From: Dromiciops gliroides
Taxonomy: Eukaryota; Chordata; Mammalia; Microbiotheria; Microbiotheriidae
Length of the DNA stretch: 64,000 bases
Reading direction: 5' to 3'
NCBI RefSeq assembly: GCF_019393635.1
Contig: NC_057863.1
Location: forward strand, 644,277,306-644,341,305
The notes beneath the pieces were generated by a model that worked only from the letters and a program-made list of their open reading frames with translations, was not told where the DNA came from and did no database searches. Positions 23,101-32,879 of the stretch are shown here, in pieces. How positions within the stretch are numbered: the first letter of the stretch is position 1; each line of letters opens with the position of its first letter. A program made the position numbers and the translations under genes.

Positions 23101-25027
23101 AAGGACCTTCCCAGCTCTGACTTTCTATGTTCTAAGTTCCCTTCTGTAAATTTGTCTTTTTGTCATTTCTCTCTAAAATGCATGTAGAGGCTCTGAACTG
23201 TGCTCTGTGGTTCTGAATAAATTCTAAGAAGCCAGGTAGAGCAAGAGGATAAGCCATCTTTGGGGAGCAGTGTTAGGGGGAAACCAAAAGTCCAAGAGTG
23301 ATTTTGGAGGAGTATGGGGGAGGACAGGGTGAGGGTAGCTGGAGGAACTATAGCAGCCAAGTGAATGGAGCCTCAGGCTGCTCTTAGGTCTCTGGGGCTG
23401 TTCTTGTCCACTGGGTAATTTCCTGGCATTCCTTCCCACCCCCACTGGCACACAGCAAGCTTCAGCAACTCAGGAACAGTAATTTATCAGAGAACAACAG
23501 TTGATGCAATCCAGCACCACCCTAGACAAGGAGGCACAGCACAAAATAATGCACCAGTCTACTGCACCATACAACAGCACTAACTAACTGCAACATTCCA
23601 CCTGACAAGCAGTCCTGTCCCAAAACACAGCAGGTACCATCAAGTAAGACAAAGATATTAGCATTTTGCAATAGATCACATGGCAACTCATTATCTAGCA
23701 TACAACCACCAGTATAACAGAGACAGACCAGTAAGATACAAGGCGATTGCTTTTAGTGTAGGTAGGCAAAAATGAACCCTAAACCACAGCAGGCTGCTAA
23801 GCAACATGAGAGTAGGGATTTTTGTTTTTTGCATTTGTAGCCACAGAATTTAGGAGAGTGGCTGGAGCCTAGTGGGTGCTTCATGAATTCTTGTTAGTTG
23901 ATAGATTTTTCCTCTCCAGCAATAGCAATCAGCATGCCCTACTTCCCCTAGGAAGGAACCTGACAACCAGTGAACCACAATAAAAAGCTCTGAAATCCCA
24001 CTGTACAGTATTTTCCTCACTAATATAACCTTGTAGTAACCAGCACTGGGACAGCATATGTTGGTGAATAGCAGCAGCCAGTGGAACATGGGAAAGTTCT
24101 CATTAGAGGACTGTGCTCTAAAACTCAGAAAGGTTGTCCTGGAGCAGGCAGGAAGATGGGGAAAGGGCTTGGTGAGTGCCAGGCTAAGTTCTATACCCCT
24201 GGAGGCAGGGGTGTATGTCTGGGGGAGAGGGTCGCCTACCTTCTGTTTTCTTCAATTCCTCCAGAAGGAAGTCTTCCTCTTCTAGGATTCTCTCTTCAAT
24301 GCTTTTCTTTCCCATCCCAAAATTTCGAAGGATCTGGATGGAAAATCGCCTCAACACCTTCCACTTTTCCCCATTGGAGAAGACAACGCCTGAGAAGGAG
24401 GTGGGGCTTGGCTCAGCTAGTTCCCTGTCCTGAGGACTCCTATGGAAGGGGGAGGGCTGGAATTGGAGCTAGGATTAGGGTTGGGATTGGGTTTGGGTGA
24501 GGGGCAGGACAGGGCTGAAGGGAAGTGGGGGAGGGGGCCTCACCATTGCCCTTTGTGAAGTCATAAAAAACTGGATACTCCCCACGTCCTGAAAATTCTT
24601 CTGCCTTGTCCACCAGAGCCTCCTTGACTGCCTCATATCCACTTAGCACAACCACAGGCCGGATGCCCAGGTGAATGGTGAATATAGGACCATACTCCTG
24701 ACTCAGCTAGGGGAAGTGGAAACAGAAGGTCAATGACCCAGGTGTTTTTGCTCATTCCCAATCTCTCTGGGATCCTTGGTGTCCTCTCTCCCTTCCCTCC
24801 CATCCTTTCTGTCTTGTCCCCCAAGTTGCCCTTCACCCAACCTTGCCCCTGACCTTGGTGAGCGAGGCCAGCATATCTCTAGATCGGAGCTGCAGTAAGT
24901 TACCCAGCAGGGGCAGGGGTCTGGGCCCTGGAGGCAGGCGGCCCTTGGTTTTGTGGGCTCTCTTGGCCAGCAACACGCAGGTGATGCCTAGCAGCAGCAG
25001 CAGCAACACTGTCCCTGTCCATTCCAT
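17159..25027 (-). CDS. CYP2F: Cytochrome P450 2F (CYP2F) gene, nine coding exons, intact
   Basis: Microsomal monooxygenase; CYP2F enzymes bioactivate naphthalene, styrene and 3-methylindole in airway cells (family knowledge). Exons: 25027-24854, 24706-24544, 24389-24240, 22782-22622, 22462-22286, 19556-19415, 19161-18974, 18322-18181, 17340-17159. Lengths 174/163/150/161/177/142/188/142/182 give 492 codons; human CYP2F1 has 491. Seen: leucine-rich membrane anchor (about 5-21), PPGP at 32-35, the CYP2F-like RDMLASLTK at the end of exon 1, [15 protein letters not shown] at the end of exon 4, I-helix FGGTET (298-303), EVQR at 356-359, heme loop [10 protein letters not shown] with Cys437, and [16 protein letters not shown] at the C-terminus. 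All introns are GT-AG. Exons 6 and 7 are far richer in G+C and CpG than the other exons. Intron 8 holds a rearranged SINE cluster. No poly(A) signal is obvious in the first few hundred bases after the stop. Confidence 0.95.
17428..17530 (-). mobile_element. CYP2F: CORE-SINE, short type, 5' part cut off (CYP2F intron 8)
   Basis: Runs from a 16-T tail to GAACTCAGG and stops there. Identical to 17851-17953; see the duplication entry. Confidence 0.9.
17531..17668 (+). mobile_element. CORE-SINE, short type
   Basis: Starts directly at the cut edge of the minus-strand SINE: GGCAGCTAGATGGCGCAG. Confidence 0.9.
17674..17832 (+). mobile_element. CORE-SINE, short type
   Basis: Tandem with the previous copy, separated by AATTT; A-rich tail AAAAGAAAAGAAAAAG. 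Confidence 0.9.
17851..18005 (-). mobile_element. CORE-SINE, short type, full-length
   Basis: Head at 18005. The outer flanks AACCCTCTCATTTGT (17414) and AACCCCCTCATTTGT (18007) look like the target duplication of one original minus-strand insertion. Confidence 0.9.
18020..18115 (-). mobile_element. MIR fragment
   Basis: GAAGTGACTTTCCCCAAGTCACACAGG and GGGATTCGAACCCAGG are MIR core and B-box sequences. Confidence 0.65.
18478..18565 (+). mobile_element. L2 3' end fragment
   Basis: CTGGCACATGGTGAGCGAGTAACTGCTTAATAAATGCTTGTT matches the L2 terminal consensus in form. Confidence 0.6.
18725..18860 (+). mobile_element. CORE-SINE, short type (CYP2F intron 7)
   Basis: Short internal loss after TACATGACAC; A-rich tail. 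Diverged more than the average copy. Confidence 0.9.
18960..19420. other. CYP2F: GC- and CpG-rich block covering CYP2F exons 6-7
   Basis: Many CpG dinucleotides (GCGCGAGGCGCACGGG, CCGCGGAAGGACG) contrast with the CpG-poor surroundings. It could be an intragenic CpG island or the result of GC-biased gene conversion. Confidence 0.65.
19814..19970 (+). mobile_element. CORE-SINE, short type (CYP2F intron 5)
   Basis: Full-length; GGGGCAGCTAGGTAGGCAGTGG head with one base lost, tail CCCCCAAAAACAAACC. Confidence 0.9.
20465..20724 (+). mobile_element. L2 3' end fragment
   Basis: AATGCTCTTCCTTC...AAGGAGGCCTTCCCTGATT...GTAGTAGGCATTTAATAAATGCTT: characteristic L2 3' sequence. Confidence 0.75.
20725..20890 (+). 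mobile_element. MIR-type old SINE
   Basis: GTGACCTTGGTCAAGTCACTTCCC, CAGTTTCCTTATCTAAAAAATGAAGG; diverged. Confidence 0.75.
21180..21328 (-). mobile_element. CORE-SINE, short type
   Basis: T run of over 20 (A tail), body with a short loss before GAACTCAGG. GATGAC/GATGGCATTGC repeats at both borders (21156-21175 region and 21330) suggest target duplication. Confidence 0.9.
21465..21695 (-). mobile_element. SINE, long type
   Basis: Minus-strand long form with TTTTTGACCCCATTTTTGGG, GGTACTGGGATGG and GCCACCTCACTACT head. Confidence 0.8.
21700..22150. other. CYP2F intron 5, unassigned
   Basis: Repeated TTAGAATCA/ATAGAACTT-like phrases (21740-21860), possibly an old degenerate repeat. No exon. 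Confidence 0.4.
22930..23073 (-). mobile_element. CORE-SINE, short type (CYP2F intron 3)
   Basis: Has two small internal losses; GGGTCCTT flanks (22931 and 23076) suggest target duplication. Confidence 0.9.
23100..24060. other. CYP2F intron 3, unassigned
   Basis: 23450-23800 is C+A-rich with repeated ACAGCA/CAGCAC phrases, perhaps an unclassified interspersed repeat. The 23850-23910 part (AGCCTAGTGGGTGCTTCATGAATTC) resembles an L2-like end. Confidence 0.4.
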
Positions 25028-25060
25028 GTTGTGGGGCTCCTGTTTATATTAGAGGGCAGA
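25028..25060 (-). promoter_or_regulatory. CYP2F: Possible splice acceptor or TATA-like element just upstream of CYP2F start
   Basis: Minus strand reads CTCTAATATAAACAG then GAGCCCCACAAC before the ATG. This could be a 3' splice site for a 5' noncoding exon (human CYP2F1 is reported to have one) or a TATA-like box unusually close to the start. The pyrimidine-rich stretch and terminal CAG favour the splice site. The noncoding exon itself was not located. Confidence 0.4.
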
Positions 25061-25179
25061 GGCTCCAATGTCACTGGCCAGATCGCTTCATTCAGAGACC
25101 TCTTCTTTCCTTTCCCAGGGGCTGCCCAAGCCTCTAGGCACAGGGTCCTAGAAAGCCAGAGCCCAGAAATGCACAAAGC

Positions 25180-26290
25180 CAGAGCCAGACAGAATAGGCA
25201 GCAAGATACTGAGAGATGGAGACAGAGACAGCTGGACAGGTTGGGACATAGTAAGAGGAAGTAAGAATCACTAACCCAGGGAAACAGTGTCAGGCAGAAA
25301 GGCAAAGGGGAAAAGAGAGGCAGAGGCAGACCAAAAGAGAGAGAGACAGATGCCAAGGGAGAGACAGATATAGTGATAGAAGGAAAAAGAGTTGGACAGA
25401 TAGGGATGGGGATTGGGAATGGAAGAAAAAGACAGAGATAGAAAAAGAATGGGAGAAAACACAGGAAGAAGCAGGGAGACCCAGGGAGAAATGGATACAG
25501 AGAGAGACAGAGAGACAGAGACAGACAGAGAGAGAGAGACAGAGAAATAAGAGAGGAGTCAGCAGTGGAAACAGAGACATGGACTGAGGGAGACACAGGA
25601 AAAGATAGGGGTAGAGAGCTAAAGAGAGACAGAGACATACTTGGAGAAAAGAGAAAGAGGGAGAAAAAAGAGAAAGATGAAAGGGGAGAGAAAGAAGGAG
25701 GGTCAGATAGGGACAGAGACTATCAGGGACATAGAGGGGAACACAAAGATAGGACAGAGACAGAGAGAGATAGATTGGCAACAAAAGAGACAGAAAATAG
25801 AAACAGGTAAAGGATGGTGGGAGAAACAGAAAATGGGAGAGACAAACAAAGGACAGAGAGAGAGAAAGGAGGAGTGAGAGAAAAAAAGAAGAAAAAGAGG
25901 AAGAAGGAGGAAGAGGAGGAAAAGAAAGAAAAGAAGGAAGGAAGAAAGGAAGAAAGGAAGGAAGGAAAGAAGAAAGAAAGAAAATGAGAGGATGGAGAGG
26001 AGACAGGAAAAGGTTATGGAGAGAGAAAGGGACAGATCCAGAATCTACAAGATAGACAGAGGGAGACTCAGAGAAAGAGAGAGAAAGAAAAGCAGGTGGA
26101 GGAACAGAGACGAATCAGAAGTACAGAGGAAGACTCAGTCTTCATTAAACTTGATGAGTTGCTCAGTTGCTGTGTAGCCCACAGATAGAAAGGACCAAGA
26201 CACCCAGAGAAAAAGAATGATACAAGAAGAAAAGAAAAGAGGAGATTTGAAGAGACAGAGAGAAACATAAAGCCAAGGAGACCGTCCAAG
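25180..26290 (+). repeat. 1.1 kb GA-rich (polypurine) tract upstream of CYP2F
   Basis: GAGACAGAGACAG, AGAGAGAGAGACAG, GAAAGGAAGGAAGG units; nearly all purine on the plus strand, so the CYP2F sense strand is C+T-rich. Begins 150 bases upstream of the CYP2F start codon. Confidence 0.9.
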
Positions 26291-26889
26291 TGATACTCCT
26301 CACACTTCCACCCCTATTGCCCCAGATTTTAGGTACCTGCTGGTCTGAGGGGAACCTGAACTGGGGGAAGAAGGAGCTGAAGTGTGTATGGGCTAAGCTC
26401 TCTGGTGTCTTATGTGGGTCTCAGCACCACTGGGGTGTGGCTGCAGGAGGACGTCCTTTGTAAGGCCCTCCTCCCCTCTTCCCCTCTTCCCCTCCCAGTC
26501 CCCCTTTGTTTATCTAGATGCTGATCCTTAATCTGCCTTGAATCACCCAGCGCCCCTGTAGCCTTCCCTGGAGGCCTGGGCCCTCAGCCAGTTGTTGGAC
26601 TCAACCCCCAATTACTGGCTCCTGGACCCCTGAGCTTTCCTGGATCATTGCTGCATCCTGCCCCCTCCCCCCTCCCTCCTCCCCACCATTGGCCCTTCTC
26701 CCAACCCTACTCAGGGAAGGTTTGCCTGTAGTCTCACCTTGGGCCTGCTTGTTTTAGCTGCTTATACAATGTCAGTGGCCTTGGGGAGGCCACCTCCCTC
26801 CCGACTTATTTTTGGGTAGTTGAGAAGGATGAGAAGAGAGGAGGCAGTGGCTCCCCAGGCCCATTGAGGCTTATAATGCTTTTTTCTTT

Positions 26890-26975
26890 TCTTTGTTATA
26901 ATTAAAATTAAAATTTTTATTTTCAGTTCCAAATACTCTCCCTCCCTTTACTCCCTCCTCCACTCAACAAGAAGG
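26890..26975 (-). mobile_element. Short L1 3' end
   Basis: TTAAAATTTTTATTTTCAGTTCCAAATACTCTCCCTCCC matches the terminal L1 3' UTR seen at 9640 and 35540. Severely 5'-truncated. AGGCTTATAATG before (26868) and GGGCTTATAATG after (27031) suggest the target site. Confidence 0.6.
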
Positions 26976-27039
26976 CAAGAAATGTGATACGCATTACACA
27001 CATGAAGCCAGGAAAAAACTATTTCCACATTAGGGCTTA

Positions 27040-28130
27040 TAATGTTGTGACACTGAAGGCTGGAGAAATAAAGCCAAGGCCAGGCTGGCTGGTCGCGAGG
27101 TGGGGGGGGCAGGGGGCGGGGAGGATTGTGCAAGCTTGGGTTTCTGTAGCTTTGTTGGGGATTCAGGAACCTTGGGTTCTTTCTGTCTCCCAGCAGGATC
27201 CTGGATGCACTTTGAGGACTTTCATTAAGATTCAAGGCAACTGGGAGTGGGAATAGGGGAGGGGAGACTGAATGACCTACAGTCCCTCATCAGAGAGACA
27301 CCAGGACAAGAAGAAGGATGTGGATGAACTCCTGGACTGTACCAGACAAGGCTTTCTTATGAAAGAAAACATTTGGATACACGCAGAACATAAGCATTTT
27401 TATTTTTGCACAAGTAGGAATTGCCACTGACCAACACCATGCCTTTGTTACCTCCATCACAGCTGGGTTTTGTCTTTGACTCAAGCTCTGGGGCTAGAAT
27501 GTTGGAGATGCATAGATAGCAACACTCAGAGGTTGAGGGGTCTGGGGTCCAAAGGAAGGAAGGAAGGAGGGCAGCTGGAGGTCTGGGTCCAGGGGAAAGA
27601 GGGCAGCTGGAGGTCTGGAGTTCAGGTGGCCAAGTGAGGGAGGTTGGAGAGGAAGGGGGCAGTAAAGGACTCAAAAAGCTAATATTGTCCCCGGAGCTGA
27701 CACACCCAAGCTAGTTTAATACCCAGACTGGTTGGTTGAGCTGCCATTCCCAGCATCTGCGGGGAGAGAGACGGTGTGTGTGTGTGTGAGGTGTTGGAAC
27801 AATAAACGTTTTCTTGCAAATCCCCATAGAGTCCAGGTGCCTCCTCTGACTCTCTCCCCTCGAAGATATGGGGTCTTTGGACAGCAACCTGGGCTGGAGG
27901 GTCATGTGGTTTTCAGGAGGAATTCCTTTTTATTGTTAAACTCTGTCATCTTGCTTCAGGGGGCAGATACTGGGAAAAGGGGGTACATAGCAAAAAAAGG
28001 GGATCCTTGAGATGGGCTGGGACTGGGCAAGGCAGTCTATAGGGTTCGGATGATTATTGTATTAAATATCTCAGATCTACCTCCTCTGGTAGAGCAGAGG
28101 GAGGTAGGGCTGGACTGGATGTTCTTTGGG
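27040..28130. other. Intergenic, unassigned
   Basis: No exon of the CYP2 type and no clear repeat other than a short (TG)n at 27775. Confidence 0.45.
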
Positions 28131-28145
28131 TCTTCTTCTTCTTCT

Positions 28146-28269
28146 GGCAATGAGGGTTAAGTGACTTGCCCAGGGTCACACAGCTAGTAAATGTTGAGGT
28201 TGGATTTGAACTCAGGTCCTCCTGAATCCAGGGCTGGTGCTTTACCCACTCCACCATCTAGCTACCTCC
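28146..28269 (-). mobile_element. CORE-SINE, short type, flanked by TTC repeats
   Basis: (TTC)4-5 lies at 28132-28146 on its tail side and (TTC)30 on its head side. Body slightly shortened (loss after AGTAAATGTTGAGG). Confidence 0.85.
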
Positions 28270-28270
28270 A

Positions 28271-28361
28271 TTCTTCTTCTTCTTCTTCTTCTTCTTCTTC
28301 TTCTTCTTCTTCTTCTTCTTCTTCTTCTTCTTCTTCTTCTTCTTCTTCTTCTTCTTCTTCT
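28271..28361 (+). repeat. (TTC)30 microsatellite, perfect
   Basis: Ninety bases of uninterrupted TTC (GAA on the minus strand). Confidence 0.98.
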
Positions 28362-29460
28362 TTTGTTTTGAAACAAACATTTATTTTATTTTTTCCAGTT
28401 ACATGTAAGGATAGTTTTTAACATTCATTTTCTTAAGATTTAGAGTTCTAAATTTCCCCCCCTCCCTCCCTTTCCTCCCCCCTCCACAAGACAGTAACCA
28501 AACTGGTATAGGTTATATATGTTCAATCCACAAGTGCTCTTTTTATCAGTTCTTTCTATGGGAGTGGATAGTATGGATCACCATTAGTCCCTGGGAATTG
28601 TCTTTGATCGTTGTATTGCTGAGAGTAGTTAAGTCATTCACAATTAATCATCAAACAATACTGCTGTCACTATGCACAATGTCCTCCCAGTTCTGCTCAC
28701 TTCACTATTCTTCGGTTCATATGAGTCTTTCCAGGTTTTTCCGGGATCATCCTGTTTGTCATTTCCTATAGCACAATACCATTCCACTACAATCATATAC
28801 CACCACAGCTTCTTCAGTCATTCCTCAATTGATGGACATTTCCTTGATTCCCAACTCTTAGCTACCACAAAGAGTCACTATAAATGTTTTTTTTGTACAA
28901 TTCCCCCCCCCTTCTCTTTTTCACGATTACTATTTTAACTGTTTCTCTCCATCCTATTTCCTTCCCCGTGATATTTACTTTATTATCTATCTTCTTTCAC
29001 CCTATCCCTCTTCAAAAGGGATTTGCTTCTGTCTATCCCCTTCCCCAATCTGCCCTCCCTTCTTTTGCCCCTTTCTCTTTATCCCCTTCCCCTCCTATTT
29101 TCATGCAGGGTTAGATAGATTACTCCACCCAATTGAGTGTGTCTTTTATTCCCTCCTTGAGCCAACTCTGATGAAATTAAGGTTTTTGAACCTATTCGGA
29201 TGAGTATAAAGTTCATTTACTGCCCTGCTCCTCCCCCATCTCTTCCCCCACTCCATAAGCCCTTTCCTGTTTCTTTCATGTGGGATTTCACCCCATGCTA
29301 CCTCTGCCCCCCCTCCCCCAGTTCATTCCTCTCATCTCTCAGTTTTACCCTAAAGATGTCATCATGGGGCAGCTGGGTGACACAGTGGACAAAGCATCCA
29401 CCCTGGACGCAGGGGGACCCCAGCCAAAATCCAGCTCATTCTGAGCCTTTTTGAGTCCAC
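28362..29460 (-). mobile_element. LINE 3' region with internal antisense SINE piece
   Basis: 28365-28880 is the L1-like 3' end; 28900-29350 is a purine-rich (minus strand) module shared with 41480-41665 and 43800-44530; 29365-29450 is a plus-oriented SINE-like segment joined at the same point as in the 43.3-45.8 kb element. Confidence 0.7.
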
Positions 29461-30250
29461 TCTTGGAGCCTCCCAGCTATCCCCTTAACCTTGGTCTCTC
29501 CTCCCAGACCATGGCCACCCCTTGATCCTGGCTGGACTGGGCCAGGCTGGACTGGGCTAGAAATGCTGAGAAGTGGAGGATGGAGAACCTGGCTTCTGAG
29601 GGCTCAATGTGAGTGGGACAGTCCCTTGCCTTTCAGTCCTTCTGGCTCTCTAGCTGTCAATCTCCTTCTAAGGGTAGAGGGGAGCTATTGGTGCAACAGA
29701 AACTTGTGGGGTTGAAAGGGTGGCCCACAGTCATAGGAATTTCTAAGTGTGTCCCTAGAACTGAGGGGGAGGTCTGAAGGGAAATGGTGTGGCTTAGGTA
29801 TCTAGAGTGACTGGAGAATCTTCATAATGTTAGGGACTGCTGGGGTTAAGTGAAACCAAGGGTCTAAAGGAGCCCAGATTCCTGGGGGAAGTGAGGGACC
29901 CACAGTGATGTGGATTTCTGAGGGCTCCCTGGTATTTACGAGGAGGTCTCAGGAAAAACGGGGGCGTGTTCATGCTTCCAGGAAGATGTCTACAATGTCA
30001 GAGGTTCCTGGGGGTGAGGTATCCTTTGAGGTACCCATGGTGACTAGAAGGGTGGAAATCTCTAAAATGATGAGGGTTCTTAGGAATAAAGAGAAGAATA
30101 AGAGGTTATAGGGCACATATGCCTGGGGTAAATGGGGGTCCTAATGGTATTGGCCTAGAGGACATTGGGAACTGAGGTCCCTGGAGGTAATTGAGAGGTT
30201 CCAGGTTGCAGGGAATGAAGGGGCATCCATAGGTGGTGAGGCCCAGGTTC
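29460..30250. other. Intergenic, unassigned
   Basis: Moderately G-rich, unique-looking sequence beyond the pseudogene's last exon. Confidence 0.45.
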
Positions 30251-30479
30251 CCAGATCAGTGGGGCAGCAGACAGAGTTTGTAGGGCTAAGGGAGACTGCC
30301 CAAGCCCTGGGATTCAGGGGATAAATCTAGGGCATCCCTGGGGTCATCCATGCTTAGAGAGAAGCATTTGCAGGAGGCTCATAAGAAAAAAGAAGAGCTT
30401 GGTGAAGTCCAGGCCTTCTCCCAGACATAGCCACTTCCCTGGGGGAGAGAAGAAGAAGACACTAAGGGGAGCCTGAGGA

Positions 30480-30665
30480 ACAGAGGGAGAGGAAAGAGAC
30501 AGGAACTAGGAAAGGAAAAGACAGAGAGGAGGGACTGAGGACACGGGGACAAAAAGAGGCTGACAGAGCGAGAGACACAAGATCTGTGAGAGATAAAAAG
30601 AAGAGAGACTGAGAGGCAGGGACAGGGAAGAGACTGAGAGAGTGGGCAGCTGAAATAGAGAAGAG
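30480..30665 (+). repeat. GA-rich tract in pseudogene intron 8
   Basis: GGAGAGGAAAGAGACAGG, GACAGAGAGGAGGGACTGAGG units. Confidence 0.8.
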
Positions 30666-31126
30666 ACTGAGGAAGGGGAAGATTCAGGTACAACCTGCAG
30701 AGAAGACCAGAAAGGCTTTATTCTTAAACTCTGCTTGTTCATCCAGAAAGTGTCTAGGGTCAAACTTCTTGGGGTTTTTGAATTGATGTGGTCAAAGTGA
30801 GCTGTGTACAGTAGGGGAATGATGTCCAAATCCTGGGAGTATAGGGAATGAGAGAGGGGGAGCTCCAAGAGATGGTCCTAGAGAGCCACCACAGTACAGA
30901 GGAGGGTGATCAATCTCCCAGAGGTACTGGTTTAAGGATCTGAGAAGGATAATGGCCAAGCTGGATTGGCAGTGTAGTGTGGTGGAAACTGAGCAATGGT
31001 CTCGGAGGTAGAAGATGTAGGGTTCCAAGCCTAGCTTTGTCATTCATTACTGCAAGGGTGACTTTGGGCAAATCTCTTCCTCCCTTTGAACCTCAGTTTC
31101 CTTCTGTGTAAAAGCCAGAAGGTATG

Positions 31127-31340
31127 GAGGGCAGCTAGGTGGCCCAGTGGATAAAGCACTGACCCTGGATTCAGGAGGACCTGAGTTCAAATTTGGTCTC
31201 AGACACTTGACACTTACTAGCTGTGTGACCCTGGGCAAGTCACTTAATCCTCATTGCCCCGCACCAAAACAAAACAAAACAAAACACAAAAACAAACAAA
31301 GAAACAAACAACAACAACAACAACAGCAAAAATCAAAAAC
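31127..31340 (+). mobile_element. CORE-SINE, short type, with A-rich microsatellite tail
   Basis: Body 31127-31262; tail expanded into (CAAAA)n and (CAA)n to about 31335. AAAGCCAGAAGGTATGG and AAAACCAGAAAGGATGG flank it. Confidence 0.9.
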
Positions 31341-31682
31341 CAAAAACCAGAAAGGATGGGGACAAAGCTAGATGATTTCTAAGGGTTTTTCTAGCTTTGT
31401 CTTTCTCCAGTCTTATGATGGGGTATTGAGATGTCATGGATACAGCAGAAAGAGTTGTGATTGAGAATAGTCTACTGGCAGAGTTTCTGGAGTATGGGGG
31501 GATGGGAGGTAGCGGGGATAGAGTCTGAGCAGGGAACTGAAAGAAAAAATTATCAACAATCAATGCCTTGAGTACTTTGTATTGCCCTGCTAATCTTTTA
31601 TCAGCTATAATCATTAGGATAAGAAATAACTGTGTCCCTAGAAATTCCTATGTTAGTTAACCTTAGAAGTGTAACTAAATCG

Positions 31683-31825
31683 GGGGCAGCTAGATGGCTC
31701 AGTGGATAGAGCACCGCCCCTGGAGTCAGGAGTACCTGAGTTCAAATCCAGCCTCAGACACTTAACACTTACTAGCTGTGTGACCCTGGGCAAGTCACTT
31801 AACCCCCCCCCCCCCCAAAAAAAAG
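31683..31825 (+). mobile_element. CORE-SINE, short type
   Basis: Full-length, with a C15 run before the A tail. GAAGTGTAACTAAATC is repeated at both ends (31667 and 31843). Confidence 0.9.
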
Positions 31826-31921
31826 AAGTGTAACAAAAAAAAGAAGTGTAACTAAATCATTATAAAGTGTGGATCTTAAGTATTCAAATATAATAATCAT
31901 AACTATATAGTAATCTTTTTT

Positions 31922-32061
31922 TGTGTGTGAGGCAATGAGGGTTAAGTGACTTGCCCAGGGTCACACAGCTAATAAGTGTCAAGTGTCTGAGGCTGGATTT
32001 GAACTCAAGTCCTCCTAAATCCAGGGCCAGTGCTTTACCCACTGTGCTACCTAGCTGCCTG
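31922..32061 (-). mobile_element. CORE-SINE, short type
   Basis: Full-length, head joined at 32061 to a 3' piece of another SINE. Confidence 0.9.
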
Positions 32062-32112
32062 TGACTCTGGGCAAGTCACTTAACCCCAACTGCCTCACTT
32101 AAAAAAAAAGAA
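32061..32112 (+). mobile_element. 3' piece of a CORE-SINE
   Basis: TGTGACTCTGGGCAAGTCACTTAACCCCAACTGCCTCACTT plus A tail only, abutting the minus-strand copy. Confidence 0.8.
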
Positions 32113-32464
32113 GACAGGGGTGAGGATTTAGAATTATACAGAGCCCCCTCCCTAGCCTAGGGTCCTACCTTGGGGAGGGGTAGCTGTGGAATGTGGTGGG
32201 TGGAGTGATTGATGTGGGAATAATGTCTGCAAAGCAATGAATCTCATGGGTGACATCATCCATATAGGGCATTTTGGCCTGATCTTCCATGCTGGGGAGC
32301 TTGGCCCAATTGCCTCATCAGTTTCCTTGTGGAGTTGGGCTTGGGAAGGGGACAGGTATAAAAAGAGGAGATGATTAAGGTTATCCAGTGTAAAAATTTT
32401 ATGTTTCAAAATGTACTTTCTCACCCTCCTACACCAACCGAGAACAAAAGAAAAAAAGTCCATT

Positions 32465-32643
32465 TCAAACGTAGAGTCAATAATGTGGAAATATGTTTAA
32501 CATGATTGTACATGTATAATTTGTACCAGATTGCTTGCTGTCTTAGGGAGGGAAGGGAGGAAGGGAGAAAAATTTGGAACTGAAAATCTTACCAAATTAA
32601 TGTTGAAAACTATCTTTACATGTGATTGGAAAAAATAAAATAC
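32465..32643 (+). mobile_element. L1 3' end
   Basis: ATGTGGAAATATGTTTAACATG...TTGGAACTGAAAATCTTACC...TGATTGGAAAAAATAAAATAC: 3' UTR to A-rich end; strongly truncated. Confidence 0.75.
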
Positions 32644-32796
32644 CTTTTTTTTTGGGGGGGGGGAGGCAATGGGGGTTAAGTGACTTGCCCAGGGTCACAC
32701 AGCTAGTAAGTGTCAAGTGTCTGAGGTCAGACCTGAACTCAGGTACTCCTGAATCCAGGGCTGGTGCCCTAACCACTGCACCATCTAGCTGCTCCC
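32644..32796 (-). mobile_element. CORE-SINE, short type, in L1 tail
   Basis: Target duplication AAAATAAAATAC at 32632-32643 and 32797-32808. Confidence 0.92.
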
Positions 32797-32879
32797 AAAA
32801 TAAAATACTTTTAAGTGAGAAACAAACAAACAAAATCCATATAGAGTCAATCAAAACAAACTTCCCTTTTGACTGAGTC

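Noticed and set aside
24988-25784. 216- and 164-codon minus-strand frames upstream of CYP2F
   Set aside because: Read from the GA-rich tract; protein is a leucine/serine/cysteine repeat. Only the CYP2F exon 1 frame has family similarity.
28191-28421. Poly-serine open frame
   Set aside because: It is the (TTC)30 microsatellite read in one frame.
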